A model generated the notes under the pieces. That model made no database searches, was not told the origin of the DNA, and was given only the letters and a program-made list of their open reading frames with translations. The position numbers were made by a program, and so were the translations under genes. From Poteriospumella lacustris (lineage: Eukaryota; Sar; Chrysophyceae; Chromulinales; Dinobryaceae): 64,000 nt of DNA. Of this stretch, positions 55,073-64,000 are shown in pieces. Within the stretch, counting starts at the first letter, position 1. Each line of letters begins with the position of its first letter. The stretch spans positions 1 to 64,000 of the forward strand of contig SMOI01000059.1 of NCBI GenBank assembly GCA_008000375.1, in the 5' to 3' direction.

Positions 55073-57053
55073 ATGGCTGATCAAGATCAGGTAGAGTGCT
55101 CATTTTCCATTTACTTGTGTTTGTTTTTGCTGCATCCAAAGACCTTTGTCTCGGATCACTCCCGACCGAGGTGGTCATTTTTCTAGAACCCCCATATGCC
55201 TTCTATTCTCCTCTTTCAAGTTCTTTTTTTCCTCTACACCTGTCGAGTTCTCTTCGACGCCTCACATTACATTTCACTAATCATTTGGCATGTATTCATC
55301 TCACAGGGAAAAGGAAGCCAACGTTTGGCGCAGTTCAAGAAGGGTGTCGACCACGCCGAAGCGCGTCGTTCCCGTTCCGAAACGACGATTCAAATTCGCA
55401 AACAAAACAAGGATGAAATGTTGGCGAAGCGTCGTCAAATGGTGTCCAAGGACGCCTCCGGCGCGGAGACCGGCGCCATTTTCCATACCTCCGCCTTCAC
55501 GGGGAACACCGACGTGCCATCTTCCGGCACCGCCCGCATGATGTCGGAAGCGACGCGTCAACAAATCGCGGAACATCGTGCGAATATCTTCACCGATGAC
55601 CCGATGAAGCAGTACGCGTCGACGCAGCATTTCCGTCGGTTGTTGTCGATTGAACGTGGCCCGCCCATTCAAGAGGTCATCGACGCCGGCGTCGTGCCGC
55701 GCTTCGTGCAGTTTTTGCAGATGGGAGATCATCCGGTACGTTATCTATGATGTTGGCTTTTATATATGTGTGTAGCTTGATCCTAATGACCGTGTTCTAT
55801 CGACGCAGCAACTGCAATTCGAAGCGGCGTGGGCCTTGACGAACATCGCCTCGGGCACCTCGGACCACACGCGTTTCGTGATTGATGCGGGTGCTGTCCC
55901 GATCTTCATTCGCTTGTTGAATTCCCCTCACGAGGATGTGCGTGAACAAGCGGCGTGGGCGCTTGGTAACGTGGCGGGTGATTCCGTGCCGTGCCGCGAC
56001 ATGGTCTTGTCGTTGGGCGCCCTGCCCGCCTTGTTGCAGGTGTCGCAGACGTTCCACGAGAACTCGCGTCTGACCACCATCCGCAACGTTACGTGGACCT
56101 TGTCGAACTTGTGCCGTGGCAAACCGGCGCCTGATTTCGAAGTGGTTCGTCCAGCGTTGCCGTTGTTGGCGCGTTTGTTGTTTTCCGCCGACCCGGAGAC
56201 CATCACCGACGCGTGCTGGGCGCTGTCGTACATCTCCGACGGACCTGACTATCGTATTCAAGCCGTGTTGAACGCCGGTGTCGCACCTCGTTTGGTGGAA
56301 CTCTTGGGCGCGTCCTCGTCGTCGATCCAAACGCCCGCGTTGCGCACGGTCGGCAACATCGTCACCGGCGACGACTCCCAGACACAGTTTATCATCAATT
56401 TGAATGCCCTGTCGGCGTTGCTGTGGCTGTTGGACAACCCCAAGAAGAACATCCGCAAGGAAGCCTGTTGGACCATCTCCAACATCACCGCCGGCACCGC
56501 CGAACAGATCCAGGCGGTGATCAAGGCGGACATCTTCCCCAAACTGATCGAAATGTTGTCCACCACCGAGTTCGACATTCAAAAGGAAGCCGCGTGGGCC
56601 ATTTCCAACGCCACGTCGGGCGGTACGAACGAACAAATCTTGTACTTGGTCCACAGCAACGTGATTCCGCCCATTTGTTCGTTGCTGCACGTCTCCGATG
56701 TGAAGGTCGTGACGGTGGCGTTGGAAGGGCTCGAGAACATGTTGAAGGCCGCCAATCAATTGGGTCAGTTGGACCGCGTCGTGGAGATCATTTCCGATTG
56801 TGGCGGTGCCCAGGCGATCGAAGACCTGCAGACCCACGAGAATAAGATAGTATACAACCGCGCGCTGAAGCTCTTGGAGACGTATTTGGGTGCGGAGGAA
56901 GAGGACGAGGACGACGCCTTGGCCGGTGGATTCTTCAACCCGCCGGCTGCCCCCGGTGCGCAGGGAGGGTTTGGCATGCCCCCGGCTCCTCCCAGCGCGG
57001 GTGGGTTCAACGCCTTTGGCGCTCCTCCTGCCGGCGGTGGGTTCAAGTATTAA
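55073..57053 (+). CDS. Importin subunit alpha (karyopherin alpha)
   Basis: Three exons: 55073-55090 (MADQDQ), 55307-55735, 55809-57053; introns 216 and 73 nt, both phase 0 with CTCACAG and GACGCAG acceptors. 563 aa. The importin-beta-binding domain is intact: [20 protein letters not shown] then [15 protein letters not shown]. About ten ARM repeats with the NLS-groove Trp/Asn pattern follow: [71 protein letters not shown]. The C-terminus is Gly/Pro/Phe-rich ([14 protein letters not shown]) after an acidic EEEDEDD, as in many protist importin-alphas. It recruits NLS cargo and delivers it with importin-beta to nuclear pores (family knowledge). This is the housekeeping member; the four ARM genes at 33.9-42.1 kb are diverged relatives. 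Confidence 0.96.
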
Positions 57054-58334
57054 GCGGCGGGACGCGGTCTGTTGCACCCTTCTCGCTCTTTCCCATTTGT
57101 CCTTCCCCGCCACCATCAGAGCGGGTCATCCACCTGATCCACAGCAACGGGTTTGGCCCCCCGTAGGGCTTCCAATCGTCACAGCACGGTGGTCCAGTCC
57201 CGTCGAGTCCAGTTCGACCGGTAGAAGGTGTCCCACCCACCGGTGGTCTGTTCGCATCTCTTTCTTCTGTATGATTGTACACATGATCTTTGTTCTCTTT
57301 CCCCTCTGTTGCACCTGCTCACTCAAACGAGATGGGCGGCCTCGTCGTGTTCCCTCTCGTGTCCCAGAATCGATTCTTCTGTACAAACCACCCAATTGAA
57401 ACCAGACGACGGACCCCTCCACCGTCGTAGCAGCGCGTAGTCTCTCTTCCCCGCCCCCCCCCCGGCCCTGCCCCATATAGCGTACTTCCCCTCCCTCCCT
57501 CTCCCTTTTTTAAATATCTTGTATTTTCGCTTTGCTTTGCTTTGCTTTGCTTTGCCTTCGCTTGTGACTCGCTTCACCATCCGCCGCACCGCCAGCCATC
57601 CATCCAACCCCCTCCTACCCTCCCCACCCACACCCACACCCCTTTTTATATATATACACCCCTCCCTCTCTCTTTTTTGTTGTTGCTGTTGTTGTTGTTT
57701 GCATTTGTACCCCCACCTCCACCACGCCACCCCTTGCGTCACCTCCACCTCTCTGTTCATTTCTCTTTATATATATTCTCACCCACCGCCACCAACTACA
57801 CCGCCACCCCCACCCCTCTGCCTCACCACATAAACGTAATTCAATACACCACTCACTACTGACTGCCGTATGCTACCCACCGTATGTACTGTATATACAC
57901 TCACTCGCACGCACTCACACACACTCACACACATGCATACACACGCTCTCACTACGTAACGTATATGGACACGATACACACGCACACTCCTCACGCACGT
58001 CGAACTTCGCACTTACACACCCACCCACCCACTCACATTCTACCCCCCCCCACACACACAGATTGTACATATACTGCGTAGCTGCCCATTGTACACAGAG
58101 ATCATAGGATACTACTTAGAGACTTAGAGACACCGATAGAACTGACACCGCTGGGCAAGTAGACGACGATAGACGACGACGGGGAGGGGGGATCGCTGTG
58201 TGCTGCTGACCCGCAGATTTTAGTTATCTGTATCTGTATCACTACTACCGACTGTTTGATGCACTGTATAACTACGTTGGCATGTTTCAAAATGGAGCTC
58301 AGCACCACACCGCTGCTTAACGTTTCTGCGTAGG
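57054..58334. other. Gap: low-complexity pyrimidine and CA-rich region
   Basis: Tandem CTTTG/TTTGC (about 57530-57556), a C-run near 57456-57464, TATATATA tracts near 57647 and 57769, and CA-rich repeats near 57898-58065. No gene. Confidence 0.6.
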
Positions 58335-58961
58335 ATGAAACAATGGTTGCCAACCCCCCCCCTCCCCACCCCGCCAGCGGGTGAGAGATGGTTGCGCCTG
58401 TTGGAAGAGCGTGGGGTGCATCACATCGACATCTTGATCGCCAACGCGGGTGTGGGCGAGTGGACTGCGAGTTTCCTCGGTACGTCCGCTCAAACGCTCC
58501 GTGACATGTTCGACACGAACGTGGTCGGCGCCTTCCTCACGTTGAAGCACTTCACGCCGCTCGTCCAGCGGTCTACGGATCGGTTGGTGGTGGTGATGTC
58601 GTCGATCTTCGGTTCGATCGCCTCGGTCAAGTTCACGGACGCGCTGGGCGCCATCGCTCCCTACCGCGTGTCGAAGAGCGCCCTGAACATGTTGGTCGCG
58701 TCGTATGTCGTCGACGCCGACGTGCGCAGTGCGAACGTGCGGGCGATCGCGATGCACCCCGGATGGGTGCAAACCGACATGGGCTCGTCGGCGGCGCCGT
58801 TGACGGTCGACCAAAGCACCCGCGGCGTGGTGGAGGTGGTGCAGCACGCGGTGGCGGCGGCGACGGCCTCGGCGGGTGCGGTGGAGAAGGAGTACACCCG
58901 TCGCTTGGCGGCGGAGCACTTGGTGTACGTGGACTACACCGGTGCGGTGCTGGACTGGTGA
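58335..58961 (+). pseudogene. Short-chain dehydrogenase, 5'-truncated copy
   Basis: From about 58386 it matches the complete SDR at 61129-61890 closely: LLEERGVHHIDILIANAGVG, FDTNVVGAFLTLK, VVVMSS, and the catalytic YRVSKSALNML. The first ~75 residues, including the NAD(P)-binding TGASRGIG motif, are missing and replaced by MKQWLPTPPLPTPPAGERW, encoded by a C-rich tract. Without the glycine-rich loop it should not bind cofactor, so a pseudogene is likely, although the remaining frame is intact. Opposite in orientation to the full copy. A missing upstream exon beyond the C-rich tract was looked for and not seen. Confidence 0.7.
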
Positions 58962-59320
58962 CCGTTTTGCGGAGGTAGCGTTTGGTAGTCGTGGCCATGT
59001 AACCATCAACGTGTAACTGTGTCGCGTCTGTCAATTTCAATGCAACGATGCGTCTACAATTCGGTTTCCAGCGCTGTTTGTAGGTTTGGTGTAAATACAG
59101 GCACCGGTAACACACCCTCTCGCACGTGTCTTGCGTGTCATTGAACGTTGGCAGTGGACCGTAGCAGGCGCACTCAATTACAAACTGTGCAGGTGAGCAT
59201 TACAATAGCTATCATATGGATAATCGGCTCAAACAGAGGCGCAGCGAAATGGGTCCAGCACCAGCGCAACGGACACCAGGCACTAACAGTGGGGGTGGGC
59301 GTCACTCAACGGTCGACAGC
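58962..59320. other. Gap: nothing identifiable
   Basis: Spacer between the truncated SDR and the 3' end of the minus-strand gene. No repeats or gene recognised. Confidence 0.5.
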
Positions 59321-60253
59321 TCATGTGAACAACTCGGCGGTGCCGAAATCAATCGATTTGAGTCGCAAATCGCCGTCCACTTCCAGGACCAGACGCCCTC
59401 GAAGATTGAACGCGAACGTGATGGGCCATTGCTTCAGCGGAAACATCAGCAGCCCCGGCGGCTGTCGGCGAGGGGCATACGAGTCCTCCACTCGCGCCGT
59501 TCGAAGCGATGTGGATTCGGACGACCACGAACTGGTCGAACAGCTGCATTCATCATCGGTGGGCATCAGCTCCGTGGCGTTTCCTTGTAGCACCGAGTAG
59601 GCAAACAAACACGGCGGGCAACCTTCGTACACCTGCGTCGCGCGGCCTTCCCACTCACAAATGACGCGGGCCGTAGCATTGCTGACGAAGCGAACGTTGC
59701 CTGTAGTGGGGTCGGCCTCACTCCGAACGTTCCGTGCGATTCGGACACTGTTGATGCGCAGCACTTGATCCGGAACCAAACTTTGCAGGAGCTGCCAATA
59801 GCGGCTGATGTTCGCTCTACCTTCCACAGCGATCTCCATCGTTGGGGACGCGACGTCTGATCCCTGCAGCACGAATGGGTGCGATCGGCTGACACGCTTC
59901 CTCATGGTCACCTGCGGAAGAGTGTATCGCTCCAAAAAGGCGTCGATCGTTGGTCCGTTGTGACTGTTCATCGCGTTGACAAACATTTGTCCGTAATATC
60001 GGCGGATGTCATGTTTGATGATTCGGGGGAACGCTTTGCCTCTACTCGGTCGTTGACGACGTTTCTTCACAGGCAACAGAGCGGATGATAAGAATGCTTG
60101 CAGGGCGGCCTCTTCGCCATCGAACGATTGAGAATCGTTGTCGGGGTCCATACCCTCATTGTTGAACGACGTGCGTTCTTGAGTAACGAAGGAGCTGGTG
60201 GGAATGAAAGGGAGAAACGAAGTCTGCGGGTGATGATGACAGAACGTCTCCAT
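59321..60253 (-). CDS. Unknown protein, possible NTF2-like (SnoaL-type) fold
   Basis: 310 aa from ATG 60253 (METFCHHHPQT); a later ATG (MDPDNDSQSF) is also possible. The N-terminal part is low complexity with a basic patch KKRRQRPSRGK that could be a nuclear localisation signal. The core runs IKHDIRRYYGQMFVNAMNSH, IDAFLERYTLP, MEIAVEGRANISRYWQLL, VPDQVLRINSV and ATARVICEWEG, the helix-helix-strand order of NTF2-like domains, in which a nutrient or protein ligand is often bound. I base this on pattern only. It ends LRLKSIDFGTAELFT. No membrane segment. Similar proteins in algae and stramenopiles are uncharacterised, some fused to bZIP domains; no bZIP is seen here. Confidence 0.5.
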   Translation of the reverse strand: METFCHHHPQTSFLPFIPTSSFVTQERTSFNNEGMDPDNDSQSFDGEEAALQAFLSSALLPVKKRRQRPSRGKAFPRIIKHDIRRYYGQMFVNAMNSHNGPTIDAFLERYTLPQVTMRKRVSRSHPFVLQGSDVASPTMEIAVEGRANISRYWQLLQSLVPDQVLRINSVRIARNVRSEADPTTGNVRFVSNATARVICEWEGRATQVYEGCPPCLFAYSVLQGNATELMPTDDECSCSTSSWSSESTSLRTARVEDSYAPRRQPPGLLMFPLKQWPITFAFNLRGRLVLEVDGDLRLKSIDFGTAELFT

Positions 60254-61128
60254 TTCTTGGTGCTTTCTACTGAAGTTTGGCAAACCGCAGATTACAACAA
60301 CTCGCACTTGACAATGAACAACACCTGTCGAAAGTACCTACAGTACTAAGGTGGTAGAGCAAGAAGGTCTTCCACACAGAAGAGTCGACTTCTACGGTGA
60401 CCACATCGGGGTCATCGGCGGCTGCTGACTGTTGATGATGACGATGACGAGGGGAGACTCGAAGCGTGACCGACCGACTAGGTCCATGGCTGTTTCGCCG
60501 GGCGGAGATCGCTGCCACTTCGGACTGACGGTCACACTGGGAACGAAAATGTTTCCAACCCGTCCCAAGTGACTCCTTTAGACAGATAGACAAATGCTCT
60601 GGGCTCATCCCACCACGGTACTACTGCGATGGGTGATAATATGGGTTATGCCACGTGTGGGCGATAATCTTACTGTAGAAGTGTTTGGTATGGGACGGAA
60701 AGGGGCACAGGAATCGAAGATACCGATGTTCGCATAGGACCATTGTCTCTGGCAGCCAGCTCAACCAACCGGCAGAACAAACTGGGAGTTTTCAGTGACG
60801 AAGAATAATAATGACGTTGTCCCCAATTGCAATCCTGATAGCATTCTCTCCTGGTTAATTAATCGCGTTTGACGCAACACATTCCGAGAAACGATATACG
60901 GTGCTGAAACATATCTCTTTTACACGTGCAGAACCTACGTTGATCGGTTCACTGCTCAACAGCATTCGATCTACGAACAACAATCAAACATGTAAACAGC
61001 CTCGTGATATCTCTATCGGATTGCTCGATCATGACAGGTCTCGATCGCTGTCGCTCGTCCATCGTGTCGCGGCCCATCGACGTACACCACGTATCTCAAC
61101 GTGGAAAACCCGTGTCGTCTTCATGGAG
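60254..61128. other. Gap: nothing identifiable
   Basis: Upstream side of the minus-strand gene and 3' side of the SDR. No gene, repeat or RNA recognised. Confidence 0.5.
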
Positions 61129-61890
61129 TTACCACTCCAAGACATCCCCTGAGTAGTTCACATACGCCAAGTTGTGGTCGACCAAGCGGCGTGTGAACTC
61201 ATCGCTCGCTTGGCCGGTCGCGTGGGCCTGCACGGCACGCTCCAACACCTCGACGATCCCCTGCGTACTTTGCTCCGTGGTCAATGGCGCAGCGGCTCCT
61301 CCCATGTCGGTTTGCACCCATCCAGGATGCAAGGCGATCGCGCGGATATTGGCGGCGCGGACGTCCGCGTCGACGACATAGGACGCGACCAACATGTTCA
61401 ACGCCGACTTCGACACCCGGTACGGCGCGGCCACATAGCCACCGGAGACATTCGCAATCGAACCCAAGACCGACGACATCACCACTACCAACCGGTCCGT
61501 AGACCGCTGGACGAGCGGCGTGAAGTATTTCAACGTGAGGAAGGCGCCAACCACGTTCGTGTCGAAGATTTCGCGTAGTTTCTGTGCGGAGGTGTGCAAG
61601 AAGCTCGACGAGCGATCGCCTACACCGGCGTTGGCAATCAAGATGTCGATGTGATGCACCCCACGCTCCTCGAGCAGTCGCAATACCGTCGGGTACGCCT
61701 CTTCCTCATTCACATCCAACGGCACCACCACCAGCTGGTGGTGTGTCTTTGTCAGCTCGTGCAACGCCTTTGCATTGGCCGGGTCACGCGAGGTGGCAAC
61801 GACTTGCACGTTTGGCAGGGCAAGATATTTCTGGACGAGGCCAAAGCCGATGCCTCTGGAGGCGCCGGTGATCAACACCACTTTGCTCAT
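61129..61890 (-). CDS. Short-chain dehydrogenase/reductase (classical SDR)
   Basis: 253 aa, single exon, normal length for a classical SDR. The cofactor loop TGASRGIG lies at residues 8-15, followed by VVATSRDP (the Arg suggests NADP preference), LDV, the NAG motif in ILIANAGVG, catalytic Ser in VVVMSSVLGS, and YRVSK with catalytic Tyr and Lys. HPGWVQTDMGG follows, as in C-factor/sniffer-like carbonyl reductases. Cytosolic by lack of any targeting signal. Substrate not predictable. A truncated, inverted copy sits about 2.5 kb away. Confidence 0.92.
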   Translation of the reverse strand: MSKVVLITGASRGIGFGLVQKYLALPNVQVVATSRDPANAKALHELTKTHHQLVVVPLDVNEEEAYPTVLRLLEERGVHHIDILIANAGVGDRSSSFLHTSAQKLREIFDTNVVGAFLTLKYFTPLVQRSTDRLVVVMSSVLGSIANVSGGYVAAPYRVSKSALNMLVASYVVDADVRAANIRAIALHPGWVQTDMGGAAAPLTTEQSTQGIVEVLERAVQAHATGQASDEFTRRLVDHNLAYVNYSGDVLEW

Positions 61891-62250
61891 TGTTCCACGG
61901 TGCAGTTGAAAATAAAAACAACAGACAACTACCAGTCAAGGGCAGTGAACTACACTACAAGAATAATTATTCTGACTCATCGCATCGCACATGGACTGGA
62001 TCCATTTTTCGACGACGTGGAGAAGAGGATCAACCGACAGAAGAAGAAGAAGATGGTGACGCCAACGACGTCAACAACCCAAATCTGCCAGTATTCCCAG
62101 CTGCTGGTTCAACAGTCAACCGGCTCCCACAACTCCAAACTCCATCATAATATTAGGCCTTACAATGGCGAAGTAGATGACTGCGATTAGAACACCGTTG
62201 TGAGGTGGAAGAGGACGAGGGAACGGATATCGAGATCGACAACGGTGGTA
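61891..62250. other. Gap between divergent SDR and BspA-like gene 6
   Basis: A GAA/AAG-rich patch near 62020-62055. No gene. The BspA-like frame is open upstream of 62251 to a GTG at 62200, but no ATG precedes. Confidence 0.5.
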
Positions 62251-63570
62251 ATGAGACCCGCAGTCTCGGACGATGTGTGCTCCCCAATCTCCGTGATCGT
62301 AGATTTGTGTCTGTACCGTGTGGTGACCGAACGTTGTGGAGGCCATGTCTTGCCGTATGGGGTTCGCCAAATGATTAAAGACTATGCCTGGACGACGTTC
62401 ACCAATCAGACGATACGAGAGGCGGCGCAGTTGTGGTGCAAGGACCGGACAGCAGCCCTTCAGCAGTACGGCGAGATCAACACGTGGGATGTGAGTAGAG
62501 TCACTGTCATGTCCTCGCTCTTCAGCCGTACCACGTTCAACGATCGCATTGACCAGTGGGACGTGCGACGCGTCACATCGATGGACAACATGTTCTACCA
62601 TGCGGCGGCTTTCAACCAACCGCTCGATGCGTGGGATGTGCGTCAGGTGACCGACATGAACAGTATGTTCTACGGAGCGGCGACGTTCAACCAGCCGCTG
62701 CTATCGTGGGACGTGAGTCAGGTGACGGACATGAGTTCCATGTTCACCGAAGCCCGTTCGTTCAACCAGCCGCTGGCCATGTGGAATGTGCGTCACGTCA
62801 CCAACCTGCGTGGTATGTTTTACACAGCCTCGTCCTTCAACCAGCCCTTGTCGACGTGGGATGTCCGTTATGTGACCGATATGGCCGATCTGTTCAACGG
62901 GGCCTCGTCCTTCAACCAGCCGTTAGACACGTGGGACGTGGGGCGGGTCAGGGACATGAATAGCATGTTTTACAGGGCCACGTTGTTCAACCAACCGTTG
63001 GCTGCATGGGATGTGGGTCAGGTCACGGATATGAGCGGCATATTCTACGAGGCCACATCGTTCAACCAGCCGTTGAACGCCTGGGACGTGCGACAAGTCG
63101 CCAACATGAGTTTTATGTTCGTCGGTGCCGAGGCGTTCAATCAGCCGCTGTCGATGTGGGATGTGGGTCAGGTCACGGCTATGTCATATATGTTCAACGG
63201 AGCGTTGTCGTTTAATCAGCCGTTAGACATGTGGGACGTACGGCAGGTCAGGGATACGAGCTATATGTTTTGTAGAGCGGTAGTCTTCAACCAACCGTTG
63301 GCTGCTTGGGATGTCAGTGGTGTCACGGATATGAGCGGCATGTTCTACGAGGCCACATCGTTCAACCAACCGTTGAACGCCTGGGACGTGCGACAAGTCG
63401 CCAACATGAGTTTCATGTTCGTTGGTGCCGAGGCGTTCAACCAGCCGCTGTCGATGTGGGATGTGGGTCGGGTGGCCGATATGAACGGTATGTTCGACGG
63501 GGCCACTTCGTTCAACCAGCCGTTGGACATGTGGGAGGTGCGTCATGCTATGTTTGACGGAGCGACGTAG
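62251..63570 (+). CDS. BspA-like (DUF285) repeat protein 6
   Basis: 439 aa from the ATG at 62251 (MRPAVSDDVCSPIS). Family module: VIVDLCLYRVVTERCGGHVL, GVRQMIKDYAW, TIREAAQLW, YGEINTWDVSRVTVM, then about fourteen 25-residue repeats. A block of four repeats (about 63001-63300) has been duplicated as 63301-63570 with nearly identical sequence, a 300-bp unit, including the unusual FVGAEAFNQPLSMWDVG stretch. The frame ends abruptly inside a repeat (WEVRHAMFDGAT), so the 3' end may be truncated. No signal peptide. Confidence 0.82.
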   Translation: MRPAVSDDVCSPISVIVDLCLYRVVTERCGGHVLPYGVRQMIKDYAWTTFTNQTIREAAQLWCKDRTAALQQYGEINTWDVSRVTVMSSLFSRTTFNDRIDQWDVRRVTSMDNMFYHAAAFNQPLDAWDVRQVTDMNSMFYGAATFNQPLLSWDVSQVTDMSSMFTEARSFNQPLAMWNVRHVTNLRGMFYTASSFNQPLSTWDVRYVTDMADLFNGASSFNQPLDTWDVGRVRDMNSMFYRATLFNQPLAAWDVGQVTDMSGIFYEATSFNQPLNAWDVRQVANMSFMFVGAEAFNQPLSMWDVGQVTAMSYMFNGALSFNQPLDMWDVRQVRDTSYMFCRAVVFNQPLAAWDVSGVTDMSGMFYEATSFNQPLNAWDVRQVANMSFMFVGAEAFNQPLSMWDVGRVADMNGMFDGATSFNQPLDMWEVRHAMFDGAT

Positions 63571-64000
63571 GTAGTTGCGTTGAGTTTCAGTTTAGGTGGC
63601 GTACGCGTGTAACTTCGACCGGTAATCCATTGGGGATGTGCGGTTGTGTGTGCGCGAACCATTAGTTAGGAGAGGCCGATTACCTTCCAGACCATGTAGC
63701 GTGACCTGGCTGCAGCAATGTCATTAAGTTGTGATAATTTTTGTCTTTCCGATGAGCTCTTTAGCTGACGCCCTCCTCCCCACCTCGTTGTCATATTGTA
63801 TGTACACTCCCACTGCTCATATTGTACACTCTTGTATGGGCATCTCAAACAGAACTATGAACATCATCAGAATCAAATATGAAACGCACATCACCACGTC
63901 GTCATCATCGTCGTCGTCATGTCCGCGATTCTCCCCCGTCGCCACTGCGCAGCCGGTGGCCGCGAGACAAAACCGGTAGTGTGACGGTACCGTAGAGAGA
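63571..64000. other. Gap: nothing identifiable to window end
   Basis: A short TCATCG/TCGTCG tract near 63899-63918. No gene seen. Confidence 0.5.

Noticed and set aside
1-64000. Giant-virus or bacterial origin of the window
   Set aside because: Spliceosomal introns in many genes, a Pol III tRNA with terminator, importin-alpha and large spacers point to a nuclear genome; no capsid or viral replication genes seen.

Overview
The window looks like nuclear DNA of a protist of uncertain lineage. Evidence for a eukaryote: short GT-AG introns (about 60-100 nt, one of 216 nt) that restore conserved reading frames, a tRNA-Asp(GUC) gene with internal A and B boxes and a T-run terminator, a canonical importin-alpha gene, a Qng1-type queuosine salvage gene, and large low-complexity intergenic spaces. 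UAG, UAA and UGA all end genes, so the code appears standard. I could not place the lineage further. Spliceosomal introns argue against a kinetoplastid although one gene family resembles RHS proteins.

Layout. 1-17.6 kb is a repeat-rich array of Crinkler/RHS-type P-loop NTPase plus REase-like effector genes: one intact copy (5.8-8.7 kb), two broken copies, one broken copy on the other strand, and three copies of the 3' end of another gene lying 31 bp before the effector starts. Two BspA-like (DUF285) repeat genes are embedded at 12.2-14.7 kb, and a large one follows at 18.1-20.1 kb. 20.5-21.6 kb is the Qng1 gene. 22.1-30 kb, all on the minus strand, holds three unusual loci: a QSSGxGKSR P-loop protein with an in-frame UAG, a membrane-anchored STAND-like ATPase with a one-base frameshift, and a GHKL ATPase apparently fused to an OAS/CD-NTase-like nucleotidyltransferase, also with a one-base frameshift.

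30.8-32.7 kb is a double-headed BspA-like gene. 33.9-42.1 kb is a cluster of four armadillo-repeat genes related to importin-alpha but without its importin-beta-binding segment, then another BspA-like gene. 44.5-46.1 kb is a STAND/AAA ATPase with a hydrophobic N-terminus. 47.1-48.9 kb holds a duplicated pair of small two-exon genes encoding a coiled coil plus one membrane span. 50.3-53.3 kb encodes a large secreted orphan protein. Then come the tRNA, true importin-alpha (55.1-57.1 kb), an SDR and its truncated copy, an NTF2-like orphan, and a last BspA-like gene.

Theme: expanded, fast-duplicating families (effector-like NTPases, 25-residue LRR-like repeats, ARM repeats, STAND and GHKL ATPases) typical of conflict or recognition genes, mixed with a few housekeeping genes. 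Several loci carry single-base disruptions. These may be pseudogenes or consensus errors, and reads or transcripts are needed to decide.
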